Of a stretch of DNA of 64,000 nt, positions 44,129 to 52,491 are shown piece after piece; the first letter of the stretch is position 1; each line of letters begins with the position of its first letter. A program made the translations under genes and the position numbers. The DNA is from DMER01 sp003451645 (GTDB taxonomy: Bacteria; Pseudomonadota; Alphaproteobacteria; Micropepsales; Micropepsaceae), in assembly GCA_031976175.1 (NCBI GenBank), contig DALYLR010000001.1, positions 165,563-229,562 of the forward strand. Direction: 5' to 3'. The notes beneath the pieces are model-generated. The model saw only the letters and a list, made by a program, of their open reading frames with translations, was not told the DNA's origin and did no database searches.

Positions 44129-44464
44129 ATGGGCGGCGATTCGTGGCGCACCTGCGCCAGTTTTGCCACAATGCCTTCCCATATCAAGGTCATGAGCATG
44201 CCAAGTCATATCAGTGCAGCCGCCTTACCGGTTCGCAATCCTGTCCTCGATTGGAGCGTCGCGTCACTCCTCGGCGAGACCGCGACACCGGAAATGCGCG
44301 ATCTCGTGGGGCGGCTCTACGCGCGGAATATTCTGAGCGCCGGAGACCTCATTGTCATGGGCGAAGCTGAGTTCGTAGCCCAATTCAAGCCAAGCGCTAC
44401 CGCACTGCGGTCCGTCCGGCAGAAACTGGCAAAGCGCCAACTGAGCTTCAAGCTACCTTCTTGA
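44129..44464 (+). CDS. small protein resembling the RNA polymerase alpha C-terminal domain
   Basis: Up to 111 residues; ATG codons at 44171 and 44195 are alternative starts. The C-terminal ~65 residues (ATPEMRDLVGRLYARN, ILSAGDLIVMGEAEF, ATALRSVRQKLAKRQLSF) follow the pattern of alpha-CTD helix-hairpin-helix units: Arg and Leu in helix 1, an invariant GDL, then a Leu/Val-rich helix ending LAxRxLS. This is a by-eye match. A function as a stand-alone DNA- or transcription-related adaptor is speculative. Its end overlaps by 17 bases the convergent unknown gene. Confidence 0.5.
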   Translation: MGGDSWRTCASFATMPSHIKVMSMPSHISAAALPVRNPVLDWSVASLLGETATPEMRDLVGRLYARNILSAGDLIVMGEAEFVAQFKPSATALRSVRQKLAKRQLSFKLPS

Positions 44465-45236
44465 TCTTGCAGATCATGTTTTCGATGCGGACCGTGCGGA
44501 ACAGTTCCGCTCTGCCCAAAGCCCCCGTTGCCGGACGGCCAGGCGCGCTTCCTTTCTTGCGGCCCACACGTTTGGCTACCAAATAATCGCTCGCCTTCCG
44601 CGCCATGTCATCTGTGGAGATTGGCAAATCCACCAGGGTTGGTGCGCCCAGTCCATTCGCTAGCCCAATCTTTTCCGCAAGTTCGTGGCTCATCCCAAGG
44701 CCTCGCCCCAGCTTCTCCAAATGCGGGCGGCGATCTTCACCCAAGTCAGGGACCTTGGCGGCCGCAGCCACTGCTGCCGCCGGCGTGATCCCTTTCAGTG
44801 TGAAAGCGCACAACGGTACGTGCACATCAAGGCGGGCGCGAACTTGCTCAGGCAGCCTCTGTGCGGCTTCGTGGAGCGTGAATGCGCAGGTGACCGCCTT
44901 GGCAAAGGGCAGTGCACCGTTGTCGATAAAAGCCGCCATGTCGTCGCCACCAGGGACCGACCAACCCAGCATGCTCGAATAGCCAGTCTTGACGGGGGCT
45001 AAGTCCCGAAGCCATTGCGGAACCCGGTTCAAGCCCGCAGGCGCGTGTTTGAGAAGTTCCTTGCGCTCAATTCTCAAAAGGGCCTGCAAGTCCCTGGCAC
45101 ACTTGCCGCGGAAGAATATGCCGTGGGTCAGCCGCTTCCATACCTCTGCATCTGTCCAAATCTGCATGCTTCTCGGGATACAAAGGAAGTCAGACAGTTT
45201 GTCGGCATTCAAGGTGGTCCCGGCAGGCAAAGACAT
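44448..45236 (-). CDS. hypothetical protein, no recognised family
   Basis: 262 residues. No signal peptide or membrane segment. Scattered features include an early LSDFLCIPRSMQIWTDAEVWKRL, an Ala-rich helix (ITPAAAVAAAAKVPD) and a basic C terminus (VAKRVGRKKGSAPGRPATG) that could contact nucleic acid. The length and even composition support a real gene. Its 3' end overlaps the small alpha-CTD-like gene on the other strand. The pair lies between two formylglycine-generating-enzyme genes and looks like an accessory insert. Confidence 0.62.
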   Translation of the reverse strand: MSLPAGTTLNADKLSDFLCIPRSMQIWTDAEVWKRLTHGIFFRGKCARDLQALLRIERKELLKHAPAGLNRVPQWLRDLAPVKTGYSSMLGWSVPGGDDMAAFIDNGALPFAKAVTCAFTLHEAAQRLPEQVRARLDVHVPLCAFTLKGITPAAAVAAAAKVPDLGEDRRPHLEKLGRGLGMSHELAEKIGLANGLGAPTLVDLPISTDDMARKASDYLVAKRVGRKKGSAPGRPATGALGRAELFRTVRIENMICKIKKVA

Positions 45237-45412
45237 TTTACAATCCTGTTACTTGTGTTTGTTAACCTAATGCAATAAATCATTGTTCGAAAGCGAGCAA
45301 CCGCTTTCAGACCGCCCTCTACGGTCAATCGCGAACACGCCCTGAAGGAACGGGTAGGGGCGTTGTTTGGAGCTCTTGCGTGAACCACGCAACCTCCGGA
45401 CCGCGAGGCCTT

Positions 45413-45721
45413 ATGCGATACTTGGTTGGGTTACCCTTCGGCGTCTTGCCAGTTGTGTTCTCTGTGTATGCGGGTGAAGCGGTGAAATCCGTGCACACGC
45501 ACGTCACGGGACATTCTGTCGAAGTGTCGATGGATCTTGCTGTGAATGCGCTCCTGAATTTCAATGCGCCTCGTGCATTGACTGAACCGGACCGCAAAAA
45601 TGCGCAGGCAGGTTCTCTCCCCGTCGCAAAGACCAGAAAAAAGGCTCCAAAGCGCCGGGTCAGACGCACCGCGCCTGATCCTCTGAAGCATGTTCCAGAT
45701 GAGTTTGCTCGCGACCGTTGA
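45413..45721 (+). CDS. possible small exported or membrane-anchored basic protein
   Basis: 102 residues if started at ATG 45413 (GAGG upstream); an in-frame ATG-independent extension to 45380 exists. MRYLVGLPFGVLPVVFSVYA is hydrophobic and signal-like; the C-terminal third is strongly basic (KTRKKAPKRRVRRTAPDP). The opposite strand is also open over this stretch, so the coding call is tentative. If it is not a gene, 45237-45764 holds no other candidate that I can support. Confidence 0.38.
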   Translation: MRYLVGLPFGVLPVVFSVYAGEAVKSVHTHVTGHSVEVSMDLAVNALLNFNAPRALTEPDRKNAQAGSLPVAKTRKKAPKRRVRRTAPDPLKHVPDEFARDR

Positions 45722-45764
45722 GGCCGTGGCATCGTCTGGTTCCGCAAAGGCGGGGGGCAGCGTG

Positions 45765-46685
45765 TTAACGCGCCGCCCTCCGCAACACCGTCCTGAAGCC
45801 GATGTGGTTGGTGCCCATCGTGCGGTCACCAGGGATGCGGGCCGCCGGGCGGTAGCGGCCGCAATAGGACAGCGCGCACAAGTAAGACCCGCCTTTGATG
45901 ATGCCGAACTCGCCCGGCTGCTGCGGGTAGAGGTCTTGCGTCCACTCCCACACATTGCCTGCCATGTCGTAAAGGCCCCAATCATTGGACGGGTAGCACC
46001 CCACAGGGGCCGCACCTGTGTGGCCATCCTCGCCTAGGTCTTTCAGCGGAAAGGCGCCTTGATAGCTGTTGGCCATCGGCTTGCCATTGAGGGTCGGGTG
46101 ATCGCCCCAGATATAGGCCCGGTCGCGGTGCCCTGCGCGCGCCGCATGCTCCCATTCGGCCTCGGTCGGCAGCGCGCGGCCGCGCCATTTGGCATAGGCC
46201 AGAGCATCCTCATAGACCACATGCACAACGGGGAAACGCTCCCTACCCTTGAGGGAACTCGCCGGTCCTTCCGGGTGACGCCACTGAGCGCCCGGCACAT
46301 AGCGCCACCAGGCGCGCGGGTCTCTTAAGTCGACTAGGCCCTTGGGTTGGGTAAAAACCGCTGAGCCTGGCACCAGCATTTCCGGCGGCACGCCTTTGTT
46401 TGCTTCCGCAGTGGGTTTGCGTTCCGCCACTGTCTTATAGCCTGTGGCGCGCACAAAGGCTGTGAAGTCTTCATTGGTGACCTCGGTGGCGTCGATCCAA
46501 AAACCTTGGACCTTGGCGGTGCGCTGAGGCCGCTCTTCGGGATAGAAATCCTTGGAGCCCAGTGTGACTTCACCTGCCGGTATCCAGACGCCGCGCGGGT
46601 CAGCGGGCAGCTTGGGCGTGCAGGCGGTTGCGGCAAGTCCCTCAGAGGACCCCATTAGAAAAATGAAGAGAGCCAACGTGCGCAT
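45765..46685 (-). CDS. exported SUMF1/FGE-sulfatase domain protein
   Basis: 306 residues from ATG 46685. The N terminus LALFIFLMGSSEGLAATAC is a signal peptide, possibly lipoprotein-like. The domain repeats the FGE pattern: [63 protein letters not shown] and GGSYLCALSYCGRYRPAAR with Cys270 and Cys275. Exported SUMF1 proteins may modify sulfatases outside the cytoplasm or act as binding modules (EgtB-type is less likely). It is a second family member within 2 kb of the cytoplasmic FGE and on the other strand. Confidence 0.85.
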   Translation of the reverse strand: MRTLALFIFLMGSSEGLAATACTPKLPADPRGVWIPAGEVTLGSKDFYPEERPQRTAKVQGFWIDATEVTNEDFTAFVRATGYKTVAERKPTAEANKGVPPEMLVPGSAVFTQPKGLVDLRDPRAWWRYVPGAQWRHPEGPASSLKGRERFPVVHVVYEDALAYAKWRGRALPTEAEWEHAARAGHRDRAYIWGDHPTLNGKPMANSYQGAFPLKDLGEDGHTGAAPVGCYPSNDWGLYDMAGNVWEWTQDLYPQQPGEFGIIKGGSYLCALSYCGRYRPAARIPGDRTMGTNHIGFRTVLRRAAR

Positions 46686-46715
46686 GCTGCCATAATTGCA
46701 CAAAAGCGGTTCGTG

Positions 46716-47384
46716 TCACGTTGTATCCTTTCCGCTCGCCCGCGCATGGCTCGCAAACACCTCTGCAAAGAGCACAAAACCCACAAGCATCATCGCATAG
46801 CGGGCGAGGCTCAGCGCCTTTTCCCAATCCTCTGGCCCTGTGTAGATCAGCACGCCGATCACCGGCAGGCCGAGGCGCAAACTCCACACCAAGAGAAAAG
46901 AGATCAGCCCTCGCACTGGCACCACAAAGCCAGCGGCCAGCAAGGCGCCATAGGCGATGTGCCACTTCATGGTGCTCGCCCACATGCGCCAACCCAGCTC
47001 GTCCAGGGTGAGGTCCCGGCCCGACGCCATGCCCGCCAGCATGCTCAAGAAATGCATGTTCTCCGCCCAATCCAAGAGCCCCGTCGCGATAATCCCAATG
47101 GTTGCAATGGTGGTGGCGAGGCGCGTCTCCGGCCGGCTCAGCGCGCTCAGCCCCAAGGCAATGGCGCCGCAATAAGTCAGCACGAACAAATTATCGAAGA
47201 TCAGGGTTGTGCGGATGACACCGCTCGCTGCTTGCAGGCGCGCCGCATAGTCTGCCACTGGAGCCACAACCTCGAATTGGGCCTGCGTGATCCCGCCGGC
47301 CTGCAACGCAATGCCCAACATCGCTAATAATAGGCCTGCTGCCGTTACACTGAGGGCCGCAGCTGCCCACAACATCGCTCGCAT
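46716..47384 (-). CDS. multi-pass membrane protein, unknown function
   Basis: 222 residues from ATG 47384, with GGGGAGG six bases upstream. At least five membrane segments (e.g. LWAAAALSVTAAGLLLAML, LFVLTYCGAIALGLSAL, ATTIATIGIIATGLLDWA, GLISFLLVWSLRLGLPVIGVL). Conserved-looking polar motif WAENMHFLSML. I do not recognise the family. It is divergent from a TetR gene with a palindrome between them, so the TetR protein probably controls it. Confidence 0.72.
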   Translation of the reverse strand: MRAMLWAAAALSVTAAGLLLAMLGIALQAGGITQAQFEVVAPVADYAARLQAASGVIRTTLIFDNLFVLTYCGAIALGLSALSRPETRLATTIATIGIIATGLLDWAENMHFLSMLAGMASGRDLTLDELGWRMWASTMKWHIAYGALLAAGFVVPVRGLISFLLVWSLRLGLPVIGVLIYTGPEDWEKALSLARYAMMLVGFVLFAEVFASHARASGKDTT

Positions 47385-47416
47385 CACCAACCTCCCCGCG
47401 AAGTTATGATTATTCT

Positions 47417-47431
47417 ATCACTTCAAATGAT
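47417..47431. promoter_or_regulatory. operator-like dyad in the TetR/membrane-protein divergent promoter
   Basis: ATCACTTCAAATGAT is symmetric at six of seven pairs around its centre. It lies 33 bases upstream of the membrane-protein ATG and 15 bases from the TetR start at 47446, where a TetR repressor would block both promoters. Binding has not been shown. Confidence 0.5.
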
Positions 47432-47445
47432 GCTTACATCCTTTT

Positions 47446-48060
47446 ATGGAGTTGGACAAGGTTAAAATCCACAAAATGGGGCGGGCGCGGAACCCTGCGC
47501 GGACTCGGGAGGACCTGATCGCGGCTGCGACTGGCATCTTTCGCGAGGCGGGCTACTTTGCCACCGACAGCAACGCGATTGCGCGCAAGGCGGGATATGC
47601 GCCTGCGAGTTTCTACAAGCACTTCACTGACAAGGCCGATGTATTGCTGGCGGTCTATGCGCGCTACCGGGAAGAGGAGTGGGCCGGATTGCAAACGGCG
47701 GCGCAGGCGGCAGGACCTGGACAAATGCGGCAATTGGGTGCCGCCCTCGATTTCCTGATCACCTTCCATCAAGCCTGGACGCGGTTCCGCACCGACTTAC
47801 GCTCGGTTGCTTTGCTGGACCCCAAGGTCGCCGAGGCCATCAAAGCCGCGCGCCGCGAGCAACTGACCCGATTGAGCGTCCTGACCGGCTCGAATTTGGA
47901 GCGCGATGCAGCGCCTCTTCTCATCATCCTCGTTCTCGCCGAACGGCTGTCAGAGGTGGTGGCGGAAGGCGCCGCCCTTGATGTCGCGCGCGCTGACATC
48001 TTGCGCGCGGCCGCGCTGTCGCTGTCGGCGGCACTGGACATTCGGGTATGGGGGCGCTAG
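47446..48060 (+). CDS. TetR/AcrR family transcriptional regulator
   Basis: 204 residues from 47446 (ATG 47476 gives 194). The N-terminal helix-turn-helix TREDLIAAATGIFREAGYFATD, NAIARKAGYAPASFYKHFTDK is typical; the long helical C-terminal domain binds an effector. It probably represses itself and the divergent membrane protein through the dyad at 47417. The next gene, an aminotransferase-like PLP enzyme, starts 23 bases after the stop and could be co-regulated. Confidence 0.88.
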   Translation: MELDKVKIHKMGRARNPARTREDLIAAATGIFREAGYFATDSNAIARKAGYAPASFYKHFTDKADVLLAVYARYREEEWAGLQTAAQAAGPGQMRQLGAALDFLITFHQAWTRFRTDLRSVALLDPKVAEAIKAARREQLTRLSVLTGSNLERDAAPLLIILVLAERLSEVVAEGAALDVARADILRAAALSLSAALDIRVWGR

Positions 48061-48083
48061 GGGCCTCGCTACAAAGGATCACC

Positions 48084-49208
48084 ATGACCGGCCGCCCTCT
48101 CGACGCCTTGTTCGCGCAACTCTTGCACCACCATCGCGAGCCCTTGCAAAAGGGGCAGAGCTTTGGCGCGCCAATCGTGAATACGAGCATCTATCACCTG
48201 CCGGGCGCGCCGGAGGGGCCCTATCAGTATGGGCGCTATACCAATCCGACGTGGGAGGCGCTGGAGGATGCCCTCGGCCTGCTGGAGGGCGCGCCTGCGG
48301 TCGTGTTTCCGTCTGGCCTTGCCGCAGTCTCAGCCATTTTGTGCACCCAGATGCAATCCGGCGACCGCATCTTGGTGCCTGCCGATGGGTATTACGCCAT
48401 CCGCGCCTTTATCGAGACGTTCCTGGCCCCCCTTGGGATCGTCATGGAGACTGTTCCGACCGCGCAGTATGACGCGCGCGCCTATGACGGCTTTCGGGTG
48501 GTGTGGTTTGAGACGCCGTCCAATCCTGGCCTTGCGGTGTGTGATTTGGCGCGCGAAATCCCGCGTGCGCGGGCCGCGGGTGCGCTCACCGTCGTCGACC
48601 ATACAACCGCCACGCCCTTGGGGCTTAGGCCTTTTGCGTTCGGCGCCGATTTCGCCGTGTGCTCGGATACCAAGGCGGTCAGCGGCCATTGCGATGTTCT
48701 GATGGGCCATGTCGCCGCGCGCGACCCTGAGCGCCTCGCGCGCATTCGAACCTGGCGCAAGCTCTCTGGCGCGATCCCTGGCCCCTTTGAGGCTTGGCTG
48801 GTGCTGCGGGGCCTTGAGACGCTTGAGGTCCGTTTGGCGCGCATGAGTGCGAGTGCGCAGATCATCGCGGAGCGGCTCGCGGCGCATCAAAAGGTTCTGT
48901 CGGTCACCTATCCAGGCCTGCCCAGCCATCCGGGTCACGCCATCGCGCGGGACCAAATGACGAGCTTCGGGCCGGTGCTTGGCGTTACCTTTGCCTCCCG
49001 CGACCGTGCCGAGGCCTTCATCGACGGCTGTTCCCTGCTACGCGCCGCCACAAGCTTTGGCGGGGTGCATAGTTCGGCTGAGTGCCGGGTGCGCTGGGGC
49101 GATGCGGTCGCGCCCGGCTATGTCCGCCTGTCGGTTGGCATCGAACCTATCGAGCCGCTTTGGGCCGCGATGGCCGCGTCTCTCGCGGAATTGCCCGCAA
49201 GCCCTTGA
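48084..49208 (+). CDS. PLP-dependent Cys/Met metabolism enzyme (cystathionine gamma-synthase/beta-lyase family)
   Basis: 374 residues from ATG 48084. The family pattern includes YGRYTNPTWEALEDAL, FPSGLAAVSAIL, VVDHTTATPLGLRPFAFGADFAVCSDTKAVSGHCDVLMG, where Lys of SDTKAVSGH is the Schiff-base residue, and SFGGVHSSAECR. Cystathionine gamma-synthase, beta- or gamma-lyase or methionine gamma-lyase activities cannot be told apart here. Four-residue quirks (the Lys motif reads DTKAVSGH rather than the more usual TKY-type) are within family variation. It follows the TetR gene. Confidence 0.82.
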   Translation: MTGRPLDALFAQLLHHHREPLQKGQSFGAPIVNTSIYHLPGAPEGPYQYGRYTNPTWEALEDALGLLEGAPAVVFPSGLAAVSAILCTQMQSGDRILVPADGYYAIRAFIETFLAPLGIVMETVPTAQYDARAYDGFRVVWFETPSNPGLAVCDLAREIPRARAAGALTVVDHTTATPLGLRPFAFGADFAVCSDTKAVSGHCDVLMGHVAARDPERLARIRTWRKLSGAIPGPFEAWLVLRGLETLEVRLARMSASAQIIAERLAAHQKVLSVTYPGLPSHPGHAIARDQMTSFGPVLGVTFASRDRAEAFIDGCSLLRAATSFGGVHSSAECRVRWGDAVAPGYVRLSVGIEPIEPLWAAMAASLAELPASP

Positions 49209-49239
49209 CCTTGGGGCCTGCGTCGGCCATTTGACGGCG

Positions 49240-51360
49240 ATGGCCGACATCCTCGCACCGCCCAAACAGCAGAACGCCGCCGCACTCGCGCAAATGAGTC
49301 CGGCGATGGAGAAGGCCGTGCCGCTGTTCTCCTACCGGAAATATTGGGCGCAGCGCTTCGGCGTCGCGCCCTATCTGCCGATGAGCCGGGCGGAGATGGA
49401 TTTGCTGGGTTGGGACAGTTGCGATGTCGTGCTGGTCACGGGCGATGCCTATGTCGACCATCCCTCCTTTGGCATGGCGATCATCGGGCGGCTCTTGGAG
49501 GCGCAAGGCTTCAGGGTCGGCATCCTCTCCCAGCCGGACTGGCAGTCCGCCGAGCCGTTCCGGGAGCTTGGCCGCCCGAACCTCTATTTCGGGATCACTG
49601 GCGGCAATATGGACAGTATGGTGAACCGCTATACGTCGGACCGGCGTTTGCGGCACAACGACAATTACACGCCCGGCGGCGCAGGCGGCGCGCGCCCGGA
49701 CCGCGCGGTCATCGTCTATGCGCAGCGCGCGCGGGAGGCTTTTCCCGGGGTGCCAATCGTGCTGGGCGGGATCGAGGCCTCGCTGCGCCGCATCGCTCAT
49801 TACGACTATTGGTCCGACAAGGTGCGCCGTTCTGTGCTCATCGATGCGCGTGGAGACATCTTGCTTTATGGCAATGCCGAGCGCGCAATCGTTGAGGTGA
49901 CCCACCGCTTCGCCAAAGGCGACAGCCCTGCTCAGATGGACGACATCCGGGGCATCGCGCTGGTGAAGGATGCCGTGCCTGAGGGCTGGGCCGAACTCAA
50001 GGCCGACGATCTCGACAGTGCGGATGAGGGGGCCCGCATGGCCTCTGGCCGCAATGTGGTGCGCCTGCCGTCCTATGATCTGGTGGTCGAGGACAAAGAG
50101 GCCTATGCCCGCGCCAACCGTGTGCTGCACCGGGAGAGTAATCCCGGCAATGCACGCGCCCTCGTGCAGCGCCATGGCGACAAGGAGCTGTGGGTGACGC
50201 CGCCGCCTATTCCGCTCACGACGCCCGAGATGGATGCGGTCTATGAGCTGCCCTATGCGCGCAACCCGCACCCATCCTATGAGGGGGCCAAGATCCCCGC
50301 TTGGGAGATGATCCGCCATTCGGTCACCATCATGCGCGGCTGTTTCGGCGGGTGTTCTTTTTGCTCGATCACCGAGCATGAGGGGCGCATCATCCAGAAC
50401 CGCAGCCAAGAGAGTGTGGTGCGCGAGATCGAGCGCATCCGTGACAAGACGGAAGGCTTCACCGGCATCATCTCGGACATTGGCGGGCCCACCGCCAATA
50501 TGTACCGCATGGCCTGCAAGGACCCCAAGATCGAGGCGGCCTGCCGCAGACCCTCCTGTGTGTTCCCTGGCATCTGCCCCAATCTCAACACCTCCCATGA
50601 CAGCTTGATCTCGCTCTACAAGGCGGCGCGCGCGGTGCCGGGCGTCAAGAAAGTCATGGTCGCCTCGGGTGTGCGCTACGACCTCGCGGTCGAGAGCCCG
50701 GAGTATGTGAAAGAGCTCGTCACCCATCACGTGGGCGGTTATCTCAAGATCGCGCCCGAGCACACTGAGGATGGGCCTCTCAACAAGATGCTCAAGCCCG
50801 GCATCGGCACCTATGACCGCTTCAAGCAGATGTTCGATCAGGCGGCGCAAAAGGCGGGCAAGAAGTATTTCCTGATCCCCTATTTCATCGCGGCCCATCC
50901 TGGCACGACGGATGAGGACATGTTGAACCTCGCCTTGTGGCTCAAGAAGAACAAGTTCCGCGCTGATCAAGTGCAGACCTTCCTGCCGTCGCCCATGGCG
51001 CCCGCCACGGCCATGTATCATGCGGGCGTCAATCCCTGGCGCGGTGTTCGGCGCGGCGGCTCGGAGGCGGTTGAGACCGTACGCAATCTGGGTCAGCGCC
51101 GCTTGCACAAGGCGTTCCTGCGCTATCACGATCCGGAGAATTGGCCCGCCATCCGGGAGGCACTCAAATCCATGGGCCGGCAGGACTTGATCGGACCGGC
51201 CAAGCATCAGCTTGTGCCCGCACGCCAGCCTGTGGGCACGGGTGCCGCAGGCGGGGAAGGCCGGCGCACAGGCCGCAAGCATGGCGTCCAGACCTTTGTC
51301 ACCAAAGGCGATCACAGGCCCGCAAGCCTCAGGCCCAACCGGCCGCGAAAGCCCGTTTGA
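49240..51360 (+). CDS. YgiQ family radical SAM protein
   Basis: 706 residues from ATG 49240. The N-terminal half has VLVTGDAYVDHPSFGMAIIGR and NLYFGITGGNMDSMVNRYT, YgiQ signatures. The radical-SAM core is SVTIMRGCFGGCSFCSITEHEGR (Cx3Cx2C), and EHTEDGPLNKMLKPG and TFLPSPMAPATAMYHAG follow. The last ~60 residues are basic and disordered-looking. YgiQ proteins are widespread, but their reaction is not established. It starts 31 bases after the PLP-enzyme stop. Confidence 0.9.
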   Translation: MADILAPPKQQNAAALAQMSPAMEKAVPLFSYRKYWAQRFGVAPYLPMSRAEMDLLGWDSCDVVLVTGDAYVDHPSFGMAIIGRLLEAQGFRVGILSQPDWQSAEPFRELGRPNLYFGITGGNMDSMVNRYTSDRRLRHNDNYTPGGAGGARPDRAVIVYAQRAREAFPGVPIVLGGIEASLRRIAHYDYWSDKVRRSVLIDARGDILLYGNAERAIVEVTHRFAKGDSPAQMDDIRGIALVKDAVPEGWAELKADDLDSADEGARMASGRNVVRLPSYDLVVEDKEAYARANRVLHRESNPGNARALVQRHGDKELWVTPPPIPLTTPEMDAVYELPYARNPHPSYEGAKIPAWEMIRHSVTIMRGCFGGCSFCSITEHEGRIIQNRSQESVVREIERIRDKTEGFTGIISDIGGPTANMYRMACKDPKIEAACRRPSCVFPGICPNLNTSHDSLISLYKAARAVPGVKKVMVASGVRYDLAVESPEYVKELVTHHVGGYLKIAPEHTEDGPLNKMLKPGIGTYDRFKQMFDQAAQKAGKKYFLIPYFIAAHPGTTDEDMLNLALWLKKNKFRADQVQTFLPSPMAPATAMYHAGVNPWRGVRRGGSEAVETVRNLGQRRLHKAFLRYHDPENWPAIREALKSMGRQDLIGPAKHQLVPARQPVGTGAAGGEGRRTGRKHGVQTFVTKGDHRPASLRPNRPRKPV

Positions 51361-51411
51361 CGCCGCGTGTGCAGCTTCTTATGAGTGGGGCCCCACCTTC
51401 AGGAGAGCCCC

Positions 51412-51909
51412 ATGGCCAAGAAGCCTGTACTGCCCCAAGCCACTGACATCGACATTGGAATTTCAGCCGCCGACAGGAAGAAGATCGCCGAGCATTTGTC
51501 CCGCGTTTTGGCCGACACCTATGGTCTCTATCTCAAGACGCATGCGTTCCATTGGAATGTGACAGGCCCGCAGTTCAACAGCCTGCATGCGATGTTCATG
51601 GTTCAGTACACGGAGCTTTGGACCGCCATCGATCTGATCGCCGAGCGTATCCGCTCGCTGGGTCATTTCGCGCCAGGGTCCTATGGCGCCTTTGCCACGC
51701 TCTCCAGCATTCAGGACGAGGATGGCGTGCCCGACGCCACCACAATGGTCGCGATCCTGCTGGAGGATCATGAGACCGCCGCGCGCACCTGCCGGGACGC
51801 CTTCCCGGCGGCCGAAAAGGCAAACGATCAGCCGACCATGGACCTTTTGACCCAACGCCTGCAGGTTCACGAGAAAACCGCGTGGATGCTGCGTAGCGTC
51901 AATGCTTGA
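51412..51909 (+). CDS. dps: DNA starvation/stationary-phase protection protein Dps
   Basis: 165 residues from ATG 51412 (AGGAG upstream). The first helices carry the ferroxidase residues in KTHAFHWNVTGPQF and WTAIDLIAERIRSLG; the N-terminal Lys-rich tail may bind DNA. Dps forms a 12-mer that stores iron using peroxide and shields DNA. Stress regulation is expected, but no OxyR or Fur site is evident here. Confidence 0.92.
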   Translation: MAKKPVLPQATDIDIGISAADRKKIAEHLSRVLADTYGLYLKTHAFHWNVTGPQFNSLHAMFMVQYTELWTAIDLIAERIRSLGHFAPGSYGAFATLSSIQDEDGVPDATTMVAILLEDHETAARTCRDAFPAAEKANDQPTMDLLTQRLQVHEKTAWMLRSVNA

Positions 51910-51939
51910 GCTGCGCTACTCTCAATCCCGTATTCGGGT

Positions 51940-52491
51940 ATGGGGGCAATGGTGATCCTGACGATCTTGGCCGCGGCGGCTCAGCTTTTCGCGCAAGGAA
52001 GCGAGCCGCCCAAGGCGCCGCAGTCCCGCAAGGACTGGGCCAATGAAAAGGTGATCGTGGTCGGGCGCCGGGGGAACCTCCGGGCCCAGGTCGCGGGGCG
52101 CACCTTTCGGGGTACGGAGGGGTTTGCCGATGGCTCCGCGCCGCCCGACAGCCCTGAGGCCGCCTCCCGCAACGCGTTCTCCTGGCAGGTCTATTACCAT
52201 CCCGATGGTACGCTGGAGGCGCGCTTCCGCCGCTATGGCGCGGTGGCGCCGCATGGGCCCCTTGTCGACAAAGTCTATCGCGAGCGTGGCACGTGGACGA
52301 TCCGCGATGGCTGGCTGTGCCAGACTATCCCCAAGGTCGGGTCGGGCGCGGAAGTCTGTTACGATCTCGAATTCGCAGGCCAGCGCTCGGCCATGTATTA
52401 CGCCACTTGTGGCGCCTTGACCCGCTGCTATGAGGGCCGCCTCGGGCCCGAAGGCGTCTTTTCCCAAGGCAACACCATTGCCGAGGACTGA
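51940..52491 (+). CDS. small exported protein of unknown function
   Basis: 183 residues. MGAMVILTILAAAAQLFAQG looks like a signal peptide, ending before SEPPKAP. The mature part has repeated beta-type strands (FSWQVYYHPDGTLEARFRRY, RGTWTIRDGWLCQTIP) and four Cys (WLCQTIP, AEVCYD, YATCGALTRCYEG). No family recognised. It overlaps the start region of the aldose epimerase gene by 14 bases, suggesting translational coupling. Confidence 0.65.
   Translation: MGAMVILTILAAAAQLFAQGSEPPKAPQSRKDWANEKVIVVGRRGNLRAQVAGRTFRGTEGFADGSAPPDSPEAASRNAFSWQVYYHPDGTLEARFRRYGAVAPHGPLVDKVYRERGTWTIRDGWLCQTIPKVGSGAEVCYDLEFAGQRSAMYYATCGALTRCYEGRLGPEGVFSQGNTIAED

Noticed and set aside
45325..45747. Minus-strand frame overlapping the possible small gene at 45413.
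   Set aside because: Composition looks like a shadow and it lacks a ribosome-binding site or motif; the plus-strand frame with a signal-like start is the less unlikely of the two.
49147..51315. A very long minus-strand open frame opposite the YgiQ gene.
   Set aside because: Same reason: it mirrors the radical-SAM gene with intact CxxxCxxC on the plus strand and shows no recognisable domain.
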